Assembly: GCA_030762175.1 (NCBI GenBank)
Contig: CM060831.1
Location: 140,648,501 to 140,712,500, forward strand
Direction: 5' to 3'
Origin: Metallyticus violacea
Taxonomy: Eukaryota; Arthropoda; Insecta; Mantodea; Metallyticidae
DNA length: 64,000 nucleotides
In this document: one piece after another, positions 1 through 11,880 of the stretch
Layout of the letters: each line of letters opens with the position of its first letter
Position numbering within the stretch: the first letter of the stretch is position 1
The notes under the pieces: model-generated
What the model was told of the DNA's origin: nothing
Database searches by the model: none
The model's input: the letters and a program-made list of their open reading frames with translations, nothing else
Position numbers and translations under genes: made by a program

Positions 1-1407
1 AGTTGCACGTATTTGTTTATTTTTAAAATAGGGGTTTCTCTATTTCGTTTGTAGAAAATATATTTTTAAACATTTACAAACATTTATTGATAAGAAATAA
101 ATAATACACAACATTTTGCATAAGAGCCCAGGTTATGTCTGCTTAAAGGTTATATTTAGTTAGAAAAAAGTGTACATATTTGTTTATTTAAAACAGGTTT
201 TTCTATGTTTCCATTTTACATGTCATGCTGAATTTTATAGTACGAATGGCTTACATCAGCTTATGTATTAAGGTCTGATGTATTATAGATTTTCTTGCCT
301 AACACCACTCGTACACAGTGGCAAATACATGAACGATGAAGATACACTGGATTTGAAGTATAACTGCTATTGTGACATAAGCCCTCTCAAATACCTTGTT
401 CTGAAGAGCTCGCTCAAGATTGCAAACGTTATGGAGTAACGTTAAAACGTCTTTATTTGTCAGTGTTATCTCTTTTTCCTCCTTAATCTAACTCCGGCTT
501 TGCATTGCATTAACAATGGGGCCGCTCCTGCATATGAATTCCCGAATGTATTTTGCTCGACTAAAGACTCTTAAAGGAATTAATGTGCCATTACCTGCTC
601 TTTCATTCGGAAGGCAGTACCCTTCAAATGGCGTGTAAAATGGCAAAACTTCCTCGGGCTGTCACAGAAGAGACATAATCTGCTTGATTTGCTACGAATT
701 CATTTCGCGCGCCTAACTGTTTTGGTTGTTAAAAATGGATGCCGAGAAAGGGGTGCATTTGTTGTGGGCGGAGGGTACCGGGTGGCGATATGAAGTGATT
801 ATCTAGCGAGAGAACAAAGACTTAACGATGCGAAAACACAATTCAGGATTAGCATATTGTTAAGTCAACCGTACAGTGGCTTTACTCCATCCTGTATATC
901 ATCTGCATAGCACAGCCCCTGGCTGCCATCATAACCCCCTTTCTCTAGCAAAAATATTACATTGTACAGTCCTCGCCAGGTATAAGCTCTACGCAAACTT
1001 AGGCTTTAGTTGGAAGGTTAAAAACGAGAAGTGTAGATATATTCTATCTTCACTGGACATTGCTGTAATGATATAAACACTTCTGTTTAAGTTCCTCTGG
1101 GTGCAAAGTACTTTTCCCCCCTGAATTGCATAAAGGGCGAACACGTAAAAAATTTCTTCCAGAGACATTATGATTGGTTTCTGCATGAATGCATTGTGAG
1201 ACGTCTTTAGTATAAAAAGACAGTCACGCAGGAGCAGGTAAGCGAATTACTCAGCAATTTGAATAACTTAAAAGTGAATATAAAATTCAAGTTATGACCT
1301 TTAATTAATGAAATGAAGTAAGTTACGGCATTGCTGTGTTATATTATAGGAACAAAACTAGCAATATTGCAATCTATAAGTGTCACAAAAGAGAAACCAC
1401 ATATTTA
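1..1407. other. AT-rich non-coding sequence, probably intronic
   Basis: No reading frame here resembles a known protein and no RNA gene is visible. If the membralin exon downstream is correctly called, this stretch lies inside that gene's last intron. Confidence 0.5.
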
Positions 1408-1430
1408 GAATAATAATAATAATAATTATA

Positions 1431-1470
<40 letters not shown>
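1408..1470. repeat. (AAT)n/(ATT)n microsatellite
   Basis: A short (AAT) run turns into an (ATT) run, so the tract can fold back on itself. It forms the outer border of dispersed repeat D copy 1. The inverted second copy of repeat D is bordered at the same place by an (AAT)n tract at 38266-38343, so the microsatellite seems to belong to the repeat. Confidence 0.85.
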
Positions 1471-2870
1471 GAGATTAAACCACAAAATATATGGTATGCT
1501 ATCAGATTAAATGTATGGCCACTGATAGACAAAGCTATATTGTATGGTTATTTTTTAAACATTTTTAAATGTAACCATGTTATGAAATGAGCCCTTGATA
1601 TCATCATTACATTCACTAAAAAGACATTTTCAAAGTGTATGTGTATTTAAGATGATATTCATATGTTTCAATAAAACAAAAATACGTTATTATTTAAAAA
1701 AGATTGCAATGTACCAAGCATATACACACAGCAATATACAGTCGAAAGTTTCGATTTTCATTGCTTTGAAATGTTATTGCAGTTAAAACATGGAACGAAA
1801 ACGTTTTCTGAAGGTTATTACAGAGCGCTGTTGCATGCAAATATAATCCTAAAACACACATTAGATTAATATTTCAAATTAGCTATCTTCACGACGATGT
1901 TTTTGTTAAATATAAATCATATGCATGATTATAAATACAGTTTATATGTTGAATTAATTTGTCCTTTAATTTTAAAACAATAGAGAGAAAATTAAACGCA
2001 AGGGCGCGTTTTAAATTTCTGTTTTCAAGTATACCCCTATTACTAAAGGTCCGATTTCCTTCATTTTCAGAAACTATTTTTCTTGTTTTATTTAAATGGT
2101 GTGTGCTGTATTTTATTATGAAGAAACAAATATTGGTCCGCTAGAGTAATTTTAAAATTTTGGGTTTCTTTCATAATTTGATTTCATTTATTACCAGAAA
2201 TTATTATTCTTATTTTATTTCAATGGCCTATACCGAGTTTCGTTGAGAGAAAACAAAAATTGCGACTTATACAGCGATTTGTATATTTTGCTTTAACCCC
2301 CACTCTTTAAACATCGGTTTTATTATGCTCCCATTTCTAATAGCCCGATTTCCCTAATTTTCAAAAAACTATTTTTCTTATTTTATTTAAATGGTATATT
2401 CCCAATTTTGTTGTGAAAAACAAACATTGGTGCCGCTAGAGCAAATTTTAAAATTTGGGTTTGATTAAGCCCCCGCTACAAATGACAAGCTTTTCAGAAA
2501 CTATTTTTCTTATTTAAATGCTACGTACCGAGTTTCGTTGCCAAAAAAACAAATAATAGTGTCTCATTTGTAATAATCTGATTTCACTGATTTTCAAAAA
2601 ATTTTTCTTATTTTATTTCATGGCCATATACGTAGTTTCCTTTAAAAAAAATTAAATTGTGTCCGGTAGAGCAATTTTTAATTTTCACTTTAACCCCCAC
2701 TCAGTTTTCAGGATATCCCCACTCATAATATTCCGATTGCCTTGATTTTCAGATACTATTTTTATTAATTTATATAAATTAAATATACCGATTTTCGTTG
2801 AGAAAAAATAAAAAATTGCGGCCTATGGAGCGTTAACAGACACATATGCGTATATAATTTTGTTTTATCA
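1471..2870 (+). repeat. Dispersed repeat D, copy 1
   Basis: This interval matches, in reverse complement, the segment at 37232-38265. Alignable landmarks include the border beside the microsatellite (attgagattaaaccaca), a central block around 1860-2100, and the far end (gagcgttaacaga). From about 2030 to 2840 it holds roughly six degenerate tandem subunits of about 100-180 bp. Each contains a variant of cagaaactatttttcttatt followed by a gttgagaaaaa-like block. Short open frames over it are not convincing genes. The element class is unknown; no transposase or reverse transcriptase motif is visible. Confidence 0.7.
2030..2840 (+). repeat. Degenerate tandem array inside repeat D
   Basis: The phrase 'gatttccNNNattttcagaaactatttttcttattttattt' (written loosely) recurs near 2050, 2170, 2345, 2490, 2575 and 2735 with substitutions and indels. 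The inverted copy at 37.2-37.7 kb carries fewer subunits, so unit number differs between copies. Confidence 0.65.
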
Positions 2871-3584
2871 TCATTTTCGGTGTCTAGTAGATGGGATCGA
2901 TGGAAATTTGGAGACAATTTTCAAAAATCGTTTCATGGGTATAACCGCAATAGAGGACAATTCAAGGATTTGGATCAGCAATATAAGCTCGATATAAGTT
3001 TTGGTGCTCTGTTGTAGCGCAACAATGCCCATCCTCATACTTCCAAAGAGCAGCTCTTCTGTGTAAGATATACAAACACGTTTTTTAGAGTTAAATTGAT
3101 TCGAGCATCATTTCAATACTATGGAGATCCGATATCATCTCAAAAAACAAAAAAAAAAAAAGTAAAGGTTGGATTGTTAGGGGCGGAAGAGAATATTTCG
3201 GTATTTCGGACTTGCACAACAGCTGGCTGTCTCTTAGAGGGGACACCTCGAGAAGGAAGGAATGAGATAAGGGAGCAGGATCCATGGGCAGTAAGCCAAA
3301 ACAAGGACGTTAATCTAACATTATTTCCAAATAGAACACCCCGACTGCGGGGTGGCCCCACTCCATGTATTACGAACGCCACCGGCCCGTTTCCATATCA
3401 AATGCTAGGCCATAAGCTTTCCAAAGCACAAGCCATCTCACTGCGCCAGTCCAGCTCGCCCTGGCCGGTACAGTTCTGCAGCTGGTAAATCATAGTTTTG
3501 TTTCTTCTTAAATAAGATGGATACAAAAGGTGTATACTTTCTCAATTTTACCATACAGAGTACTAAACGTATTGAGCTTAAACA
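2871..3584. other. No supported gene
   Basis: This stretch is slightly GC-richer than its surroundings and contains a 130-codon open frame (3096-3488, +). That frame has no recognisable domain, runs through a poly(A) tract (a lysine run), and overlaps an open frame on the other strand. I do not call it a gene. Confidence 0.4.
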
Positions 3585-4010
3585 AGGAAACAAGGTAGTT
3601 GTTATTATACTTATCAATCAGAATCAGGTCCTTGAGTATGCGAATTGCATCATTTCTTCCGTGTTGCCATATATCATATTAAATAATAATAAAAAAATAT
3701 ATCTGCCTTAATAGACTCGAACCTGTGACCTTAGGAACAACTACCTTTTAGCATTATGCATTAGGCCACCCACAAGTAGAAGAAACCTGCTTCTAGATGT
3801 TTCAGCGGCTCACTTCAAATGATTAATTCGACATCTGAGATATTCTTGTGGCAATAAATTTTGAAAACAGTGATAATTTATCAATTGAAAATCGGCATTT
3901 CTATGTTCGCAAAACACTTTTGAAGACACTCAAAAGCATTTTTTCGCCCAACATTGCTTTAATACTAACTTAAGGGCGGCTGATGCCAACAGGCTTAACA
4001 CTATAGAAAT
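3585..4010 (-). repeat. Dispersed repeat C, copy 1 (tRNA-like core)
   Basis: Aligns with 12395-12965 and 45575-45935, all in the same orientation. Shared landmarks are 'caatcagaatc..gtcctgagtatg' (first two copies), a tRNA-like patch read on the minus strand at about 3713-3780, and a distal block with 'ttgaaaa.c..t' and 'ctatgctcgcaa..c..tttgaagac'. On the minus strand the patch has an A-box-like 'tggcctaatgc' and a B-box-like 'ggttcgagtct'. This suggests a SINE-like or tRNA-derived repeat with the promoter internal rather than at the end. Confidence 0.55.
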
Positions 4011-4199
4011 ACGCTACTTTTATTTGGAATTGCTTGCATACCTACTCTTCCATCTCCGAAATGATTTATTTGTGGTTTATTAACATTGTGTATATAAATC
4101 CAGAACCCTTCTCTCCCATTTCTCACAAAATTTGCATTATCTGCTATGCAGCATTTTTCTCCCTGTTCAATTAAACATAGTAAACCAATGTATTGTCTT

Positions 4200-4209
4200 A
4201 TCATTTCAG
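4200..4209 (+). promoter_or_regulatory. Splice acceptor of membralin last exon
   Basis: The sequence atcatttcag ends exactly where homology to the membralin family begins. A modest pyrimidine stretch lies upstream (ttgtctta). It keeps the downstream frame open to the conserved stop. Confidence 0.8.
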
Positions 4210-4764
4210 CATTCAATGCTCTACTTTTTCCATCACTACGAACTGCCAGTGATTCTACAACAGGCGCAGCTGCAGCAGCTGCTGTTGAGGAACCAACATC
4301 AGCAACAGGTCGCTGCAGCAGCTGCTGCAGCCTCCACTCCACAGCAGCAAGCAGCCTCTGACCCAGGTTCACCTGCAGCATCTACCGACCATTCTGCACC
4401 ACAGGCAGCTGAAGGTGTCTCTGCTCCCGCTGCAGCTCAGCCAGAGCAACCAGTATCACCATCATCGGATGTGGCAAGCCCTTCCAGCACTTCTGCAGCA
4501 TCCACAGATTTGAGCATCGCGGGTGAAGCTTCTACATCGGTTGCTGCTGACTTGGCCTCTGCTGCTGCTGTAGTGGATGCCGGTAGTAATAATGATGAGT
4601 CTAGTACGGCAATTTTGGATGAGAAGAAATCAAACGCTGGGAACTCAGGTGCAACTCTGGTGACAGTAAATGATGGAAGGGGGAACGCTGAACTTGCGGA
4701 GAGAGAAGACACAGCTCCGGTAAGAGAGGCAGAAACCGTTGCCTCTAGTTTAGAGACGCAATAG
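4210..4764 (+). CDS. Membralin (TMEM259 homologue), terminal exon
   Basis: Membralin is a multipass endoplasmic reticulum membrane protein; in mammals it works with an E3 ligase (RNF185) in ER-associated degradation. The exon follows a good acceptor (pyrimidine-rich, ending atcatttcag at 4209) and opens in phase 0 with HSMLYFFHHYELPVILQQAQ, the conserved block right after the last transmembrane part of the family. Residues 17-40 are Gln/Leu then Ala rich, encoded by CAG/GCA runs. The remaining ~145 residues are a Ser/Ala/Glu/Thr-rich low-complexity tail typical of the cytosolic end, finishing at a TAG stop (4762-4764). The exon encodes 184 residues. Earlier exons were not found in the window and probably lie upstream of it. 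The in-frame ATG at 4132 is intronic and is not the start. Family identification is from memory of the conserved motif. Confidence 0.85.
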   Translation, partial: HSMLYFFHHYELPVILQQAQLQQLLLRNQHQQQVAAAAAAASTPQQQAASDPGSPAASTDHSAPQAAEGVSAPAAAQPEQPVSPSSDVASPSSTSAASTDLSIAGEASTSVAADLASAAAVVDAGSNNDESSTAILDEKKSNAGNSGATLVTVNDGRGNAELAEREDTAPVREAETVASSLETQ

Positions 4765-5470
4765 GCAGCCTACCTTATGCTAATCCTCATTTCTGTATCC
4801 ACTTTTAATACACGAAACTAAAGAATCAGTTACTTAGTTACACAAAGTTTATTGTGCATTGATTCTGATTCCTTTGCTTTCCATATCATTGGAAAATACA
4901 GGTTGTCTAATTCATTGTGATATCTTCATAATCATGCGTTTTGGGGTGCATGATTAGGGCTTTTAAGTTAATTTTGTTGATGGATTAACTGAAGTTCCTC
5001 TTACCGCTTAAAAGTAGTCTTGCATGCAGTTGCATCTTGCCAGACATTGAAAACATAATCTGACCCCTGCATCTACTGGTTATGGCTATAAACAACCACG
5101 AATAGAATTCTGTCAGCATTGTGATAATGTTTCTAGATAATATGTCAATAATTTTTTTAAGAAATAAACTTAACTGCGTGTTTGATGCTGTTTATGTCCC
5201 AACTACTGCATTGAATCAAAAATTAAACCATATGGTCGTTAATGGTGTGTATACTGTATACAAAAAGAGAACTTTTAAAGTAAATTCTGTTAAAATTGAG
5301 TTATTCAAGAGTCGTAATCTTAAAATGTGTAAAACCTGTAATATGGGCAAAAAGAAAAAAAAAAAAACATGCAAATGTTTAAAAAATGTTTTCGTTCAAG
5401 AAAACTGTTGAAATCGCACTGCATTTTGTAGTGCACTATGTGTGTATTAACGAAATACAATTACTAATTT
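4765..5470 (+). other. Probable 3' UTR of membralin
   Basis: Non-coding sequence follows the stop codon. An AATAAA hexamer lies at 5163-5168 and an ATTAAA near 5221; either could serve as polyadenylation signal, but the transcript end cannot be fixed from sequence alone. Confidence 0.45.
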
Positions 5471-8382
5471 CTTGAACTTAGTCTGTTATTTCGAACTTCT
5501 CAGTCAGGAAGGCAGAGAACTTACGTGCAATATAAGAAACTCAGAGGTAAGTATTTTTAAGAATGTAATATTTAATTTGCCTCTTTATTAAATATTACAG
5601 GTTTTTCATAATATTAAGTTCCAGAGGACTCCTGAATAATCACACAATTTAACAGGAAACTTCTTTTTGACCATTATACACTATATGTTTTTCAAAGGGT
5701 AAAGGTTCATAAATTTTGCATAACTTTTAAATATCTCAATATCTTTAATAATACAATTTTAAGATAGCAAATCAGAAATGAATAATAAAAAGGCCTCTAA
5801 AGAGATTTCAAAAACAATAAAGTGATACTGTTCCTATTTAAACAGGCGATTTCAGTGCGTCTCTCACTATCTATGTATTACAATTTTTTTTTTTTTTTTT
5901 TTTTTGCTACCATTTCACATACAGAAATATAAGCCCGATTTCATAAAGACAGTGACAAAAAAACTGGCAGCGCAATAACTTTTCGTTAATGTTTTTATTC
6001 TTAGTTTTCCTATTATTAAGTTTGATGAGTTTTGCTTGTGTTATGCTTAGTGCAGGAAAGCATGTGGAAAAACGTGAAATTTTGAGTTTTATTTATTTAT
6101 ATTGTGGTTATTTTCATAAGAAATAATAGTGCTAGTATTATCATCACAGCCATAATAGTTGCCATCACACAGAAATAGAAAGTGGTCTGTTTTGGGTCAG
6201 TTGCCGTGTTATTAACATGTTGAACATTTATAAATACAATCTTTAATTAAATACAAAAGAATTCATGTTTCAAATACTGAAGCAGAAATGTATTTTCAAT
6301 TAGGCCCCGAAGGGTACAATGCGTTTAAAACAAGGACAAAGACATTGCAACATCAAAGAAATACGATTGTATTGTACTTTATTCTATACCGCTATTAAAT
6401 CAGGGCGGCAACTTAATGACTACTGTGAACAAAGTCCAAAGTGCATTGCGTTAAACATGACTTGTGCATTTATGTAGTGTCACACCTCTCTCACCTTATT
6501 TGCTAATTATTAATAGTCTATATCTAATCAGAGTATTCAGCAATTCAATATTTTTAAAGAATAAGCCAAAGATCCGGAATCGGCCTGTCACCTTCTAGTT
6601 CGCCTCTGCTGTCTGAAATCTCGTCCATTTGTAGGTGTAAAACAAGAACTAAACGTGATAGACCAGGGTGGTTCCACGTTTTCCTTACATTTGTATTTGC
6701 ATAAAACGTGATAGTCGTGCATGTGCACTAAGCACTCTCTGTTTGCCTGCTAGGTTACACGCTACCAGTTTCATAGGTATTCAAAATGGCTGGATAGTTA
6801 CCGGACTGATATTAATAGCTTAATGAAGCTATATTCAATCCCCACTACCAACACAAATTGCGTTATTGTATTTGTATAATTATAAACGTATTTATTTACT
6901 GAGGGAATTCAAGTAAATTTCATTAGACAATGGCTGATAAGTAACAGATTAGGTCAAAAGAACATAACATCAATAAATATTACTGTTAAATTAATATTTT
7001 GCAATTATATGTACATCTATAAAGCAATTGACCTGTTACTGACCACTTCATCCTCTAGTTGTATATTTCTGCTCTTTTGCCGCAAACCTGTGTAGATGTA
7101 ATAAGAACTTTATATTTAAATATTTTAGCTACCCGATTTAATTCCTTGTCCCTTTTGACTGCCCATCTCATTGCAACGTAGTTTTGCTGTCTCTTATTTG
7201 CGTATTTAATTAGCTTGTTAAATATTTAGCGTTATGGACATTTTAGTAATAATAAACACTTGGAGGTAAAAGAACAAACAAACAGCTTGGTTAATTGTGC
7301 CATGCGAAATGAACTTGACTGATGAAACTGCTTCTATACATGGATTATTATGTGAAAGTGGTTTTTTTCGTTATGTATATACAAAAACTTATGTATTTTG
7401 TCCATTATAAGTGAGGAAAATTTCTCACAATGTATTTAAGCCTGTTAACAGTACTTGTGGAGGTAATTGAACAATTGGTGTAATAAAAAGAGTTGCAAAA
7501 AAAAATAGCTGAAATGTATACGTGTTTTTTTTTCTCTCTGTATGTAGACAGAAAATATTTTCTATTTTTCTTTCTGTTCATTAGACAGTGTGATTGGTCA
7601 GTACTGTGCGGGCGGCGAAGAAAATTTCTCATATAGTTTACGTTAAACATTCCTGTAAAAAGTTATTAAACATGTAAGCGTATCATGAGGTTATGAAAAC
7701 AATGTAAATTTTGTAAAGAAGACTCAGGAAGTTTCTGCACCTGAGAAACTGTTATAATAATGTGTAAATTTATGTGCCATGATGTATATAGTCCATACTT
7801 TTGTAAATCATCATAACTTCCGCCAACTCTTATCCATATAGCATCAACATTATGGGTTAAAAGGAACACTTGTGCTTGTAGGAGAGAATTTGGCAATTTT
7901 CTTGTATTTCTGTTATTGCCAAAATGCCTCAAGATGCACAAAAGTACAACGAGCCCATCATTAGTACTTGGAGATTTTTTTTATCCAAATTAAATACACT
8001 GTAGGGGCAGATAACGCAGCCAACAAATATATATGCTATTTCCCAGCGATATAACCTGAGTGTGACGGTTTAACTATGAAGAAAACATATTTATAACAAT
8101 TGGATGGTGCTTTGGGTATTATGTTAATGCTTTCAAACAACCGCCACTTTTAAGTAGCGGACCTTTCAACGGACACTCTATTAGCCTAAACAATGTGGAC
8201 GAGGGATTTTCTAGAATTTATCGACATAACTCGGAGAATGTGAACATGCCAATCAATTTATAGTTGTTAAATATCATCCTTTAGATGGCGCTCTGTAAAG
8301 TTTCAAATTAAAGTGTAATCAGTAATCACTTGTTTGTGACGATCTTGTAAACAAATTAGTGTTAACGTTTTCTGCAGAATGG
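5471..8382. other. Intergenic sequence, no supported gene
   Basis: AT-rich sequence with a poly(T) run at about 5884-5905, possibly the tail of a minus-strand retroposon whose body is no longer recognisable. An AATAAA occurs at 5816. Two short minus-strand frames at 7405-7941 show no domain. Confidence 0.5.
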
Positions 8383-9375
8383 ATTAAACTGAAATACGAT
8401 CTGTGATAAAGTACTTCGTTTTGAAGGGTTTCACCCTAATAGAAATTAAAAAAAAAATGTTAGATTCTACATTAAATGATTCTTCCCCTTTGTTTTCGCT
8501 AAAAAGTGGACTGCATGGTCCACTTGGAAACTTAAGCACGGTCGTACATCCATTCAAGATGAGCGCGTAGGACATTCCGAAACTACTACAACCGACGAGC
8601 TTGTGACAAAAATTCACAATGACGCATCCAGTGATCACCGATTGAAGTTAAACGAATTGACTGACATTGCTAAGACCTTGATAGATCGTGTCCGCTACAT
8701 TTTACACAATGTTTTGGGCATGAGAAAGCTTTCCGCTTGATGGGTGCCGCCTTTGTTAATAATGGATGAAAAAAATCACAATGAGTGAACATTTCACAAG
8801 TGTTACACTTGTTTAAAGCAATTCCAGTGAGCTTCTCCAAAGTTTCATAACAGTAAGTGAAGTATATATTTATCACTACACGCCAGAGACGAAGAAGCAG
8901 TTCAAACAGTGGGTGGCAACAGGTGGAAGTGCACCAAAGAAACCAAAAACGGTTTCATCTTGAGGAAAAGCCATGACTATACTTATCTGGGCTTCTTATG
9001 ATGTGGTGTTCGTAGACTATCTCCAGAATGGCAAAACCATCACCGGGGAGTATTACGCTTCCCTACTTGACCAACTGAAGGATACTATTCAGACTGAACG
9101 TCCAACCTTGCGAAAAAGAATGTGTTTTTCTTTACGATAATGCGCCTTCACGCACGCCTGGGATTGTTGCTGCAAAACTGCATTACCTTCCCTTCCAGAT
9201 GTTGCCACGTTCACTATATTCGCCGAATTTGGTTCCCAGCGGTTACTTCTTGTTCCCAAACGTGAAGAAATGGCTGAATGGACAAAGATTCACATCAAAT
9301 GATGAGTTGAAACTGAGGCAGACGCTTATTTTTCACAGTTGAACAGATCTTTTTAACTGAGAGTATTAAAACGTT
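8383..9375 (+). pseudogene. Mariner-family transposase, degenerate
   Basis: Translation across several frameshifts and stops gives the whole mariner transposase order: an N-terminal helix-turn-helix start (EIRSVIKYFVLKGFTL), the block IYHYTPETKKQFKQWV, then GGSAPKKPKTVSS, then DYLQNGKTITGEYYASLLDQ, and the C-terminal EADAYFSQL. These are the cut-and-paste transposase landmarks. The D,D(34)D core is broken by stops and indels, so the copy is dead. Its terminal repeats were not identified. It does not share the TIR of the mariner at 50470-51706, so it is a separate lineage. Confidence 0.88.
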
Positions 9376-9599
9376 GAAAAGCCTTTAGATTAAATGTTTT
9401 GAATTATAAGGTGACTATGTTGAAAAAAATATTGTGTTTTCTTGGTCAAACAGAGAACTTTTAGAACGCCTCTAGTGTTGTACAATAACCTACAAGTCTG
9501 TATATTCTTGATTAAGAGCCCCACGATTTTAAAACTCAGCACAGGTATATCATTCCGGATATACTCATGTTGCTGAAACACTATCTTAAAAATATTCTG

Positions 9600-9893
9600 T
9601 AGGATTTAAGTCCGGAGAATTTTCCAGCTCCCTATGACTATTTCCTCTTCTCAAAACTCAAGAAGGGCCTTCGAGGAAGGAAATTTAAGTGTGACGAAGA
9701 AGTGATGGATGGTGTTTATGCCCTTTTGCAATCAAGACTTCTGACTATTTTGGAAGGAGGGTTGAAATGTTAATTCAAAGATGTGAGAAGTGTATTTCAA
9801 TAAAGTATACCTTATTGAAAAATGAAATATAGTTTTTGTCTTTATTATATCTAGAAAATGGTTAGGCCGGAAACTTATGGACCTACCCTCGTA
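9600..9893 (+). pseudogene. Mariner 3' fragment with TIR
   Basis: The reading begins in the C-terminal catalytic block (a variant of SPDLAPSDYFLF, then KLKKGLRGRKFKC) and ends at a terminal repeat, ggccggaaacttatggacct, followed by accctcg and a TA. The same end is found on the complete element at 50470-51706, so this is a truncated copy of that lineage. Confidence 0.85.
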
Positions 9894-10154
9894 CCTTGCG
9901 CTGACAATAGTTTTAGAAAATGCTCATATCAGTTTTAAAAACTTCTACTTGAAAATGTAAGACTATTACATAATTCTCACTTTACAGATATTATGTCACG
10001 CTCATCGTATACGCAGCCGATATCAAAAGAGGTGGCAAAGTAATACAAGACCGTTACTCGATATCCCAACAATAACAAACTCTTTCAAAGCTATATGGTT
10101 TGTATGCTGTTAATTCCAGATTCTATTGACTGAAGTTATTGCACTGCTCCTCGC

Positions 10155-10891
10155 AGAGTTTGTCTTCTGTTAAATCTTCAGCTGTTGGATGAAGCTAAAA
10201 AAAATCTCTATCTCTAAACAATTGCTCTCACAGACTTTGAGAAAAAGGTGGCGACTGTAGGTTGCCATTTAAACTTGATGTTACCCGCAAGGCTGAAAAC
10301 ACTTAACTGCTGCGGGTGGTGTTAAGTGCCCGAGCAGCTAGCCACGGAGCGGAACTTATCCACAGGCACTTTACTTTGTAAATATAAATGGATAAAGACG
10401 GGTAAAACGCTGTAATGAGAGCATTATTAGGCGGGTGAAATATTGTAACAGTGGGAAATGTGTTCTTATTCCAATTCGCAACTAATTCATATGTACACAC
10501 ACTAATCTAATCTGTCGGCTAGCCTCGGGCAAATGCTAGAAATCGGCGAACCCAGTTGTTTAGCGAGTAATTCATTGTAATTGTGGCAAATCTCTATAAC
10601 TCCGGCAGGAAAGGGGGGGTGGAGGTAGCATAAATTGGTAGTATTCGAACGCACTATTCTATCTTCACAAGTAAGGCATGATGTTCTAACCGTCTGGGCT
10701 ATTGCACCGATGATTATGAGGCGTTATCATTTAGCCAATAGCTGTGCCATACTATTTTCGGCTCATTCGCAACTGGCTAGCCGCTCTGGCACTTGGCAGT
10801 AACAGCAGCAGAAGTTAAGTATTTTCAGTCCTGCGGGTAACGTCAACTGCCATTCGACGCCATCCCACGTGGAGTTTGTCTTTTGTTAAAT
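10155..10891. mobile_element. Foldback element with inverted arms and tRNA-like core
   Basis: Arms at 10247-10355 and 10769-10867 are reverse complements with moderate divergence (shared blocks: gttacccgc, ctgaaaa.acttaac, gagc.gctagcca). Outside the arms a directly repeated phrase, gagtttgtcttYtgttaaat, occurs at 10155-10174 and 10872-10891. On the minus strand at 10634-10709 an A-box-like tagcccagacgg and a B-box-like gcgttcgaatac suggest a tRNA-derived sequence in the loop. Confidence 0.6.
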
Positions 10892-11734
10892 TCTAGAGTG
10901 TTATTGGTTCTTCATCAAATCGTAAATGATATCGTAACCAAAAAACGCTAACCAGCACGTCCAAAGCAGAATAATTCCAGAATAATGCCACTTCATTCAA
11001 GGTCATTTTCCCCCGTTTTGCAACCGTTCCTCCACTCCACTCCACTCGGTGGCAGCGGTAGTATTATTATGACAGTATTATTGTGGCATTGGTAGCACCA
11101 ATAAAACCTGCATTTCTGATAAGTGAATAGATGTATGTTTCGTAATGCAAATAGCTTCAAATATGAATGGTATTAGACAACAGTCGAAAATCAATGATTC
11201 AATTCTTGCGAATACACAATGCTTCCCCATAAAATACCGGGTTTTATGGGAGTGGTAGTATCGCGCTCCCTTGTGGTTACATATATTAATGCAAGAAATA
11301 TAACATCCGTTTTCTAACCAAACAAAAAGTCTCTATCTTTATATCAAACTTCGAACGAAAGCTGTAAATGATGATAGCGTCCCTTTTATGTTTAGAAACC
11401 TCCATCCCCTTAACAGTATTGACATATTAATAAAACGAAACTTAGGCATGTATCTTAAATAAGGTAAGATATTTCCATTGTTTTATGAATACATTTTTAA
11501 ACGTATCTCTTAGGTTATAGCTTACGGGATATCAACCTGATAAATCTGGTCTCATGTCGTGAGGGAGGAACAGAGCTCTGTCAGGCAGGGGTACTGTAGA
11601 AAGAGACAGATATATACAGCGAGAGTAGGGATTTATATAGTGACCTTGACTGGATTGTCCAGAGTGAAACCACTATAGCCAAATTTTATCAATACTGGGT
11701 GCTAATGAACTACAGCGAAATAATTTAAGAGAAT
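10892..11734. other. No supported gene
   Basis: Nothing recognisable; mixed unique-looking sequence with no long open frame. Confidence 0.5.
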
Positions 11735-11862
11735 GTAGAGATGTATATATAAGCAATTTCGGGTGGTAAACGTATTGCCTATCTGTTCAAATTCGAAGCT
11801 ATGGCTATAAGTTTCTAAAGCGCCAGTACGCCACTGATAACGAAGATGACCCTCGAAATCAT
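11735..11862 (-). repeat. Short dispersed homology K, copy 1
   Basis: Aligns at roughly two-thirds identity with 45300-45430 in the same orientation (aagcaattt, ttcaaatt, aagYtatg, ccagtRcgYcactga). On the minus strand both copies are open and give related peptides ending in NCLY. This may be a relic of a coding element; no family was recognised. Confidence 0.4.
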
Positions 11863-11880
11863 AACACATGATAACTAAGG

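Noticed and set aside
3096..3488. 130-codon plus-strand open frame
   Set aside because: No domain, passes through a poly(A) run, overlapped by a minus-strand frame, and no splice or homology support.
9390..9581. Short minus-strand frame between the two mariner relics
   Set aside because: No motif; it lies in spacer between eroded elements.
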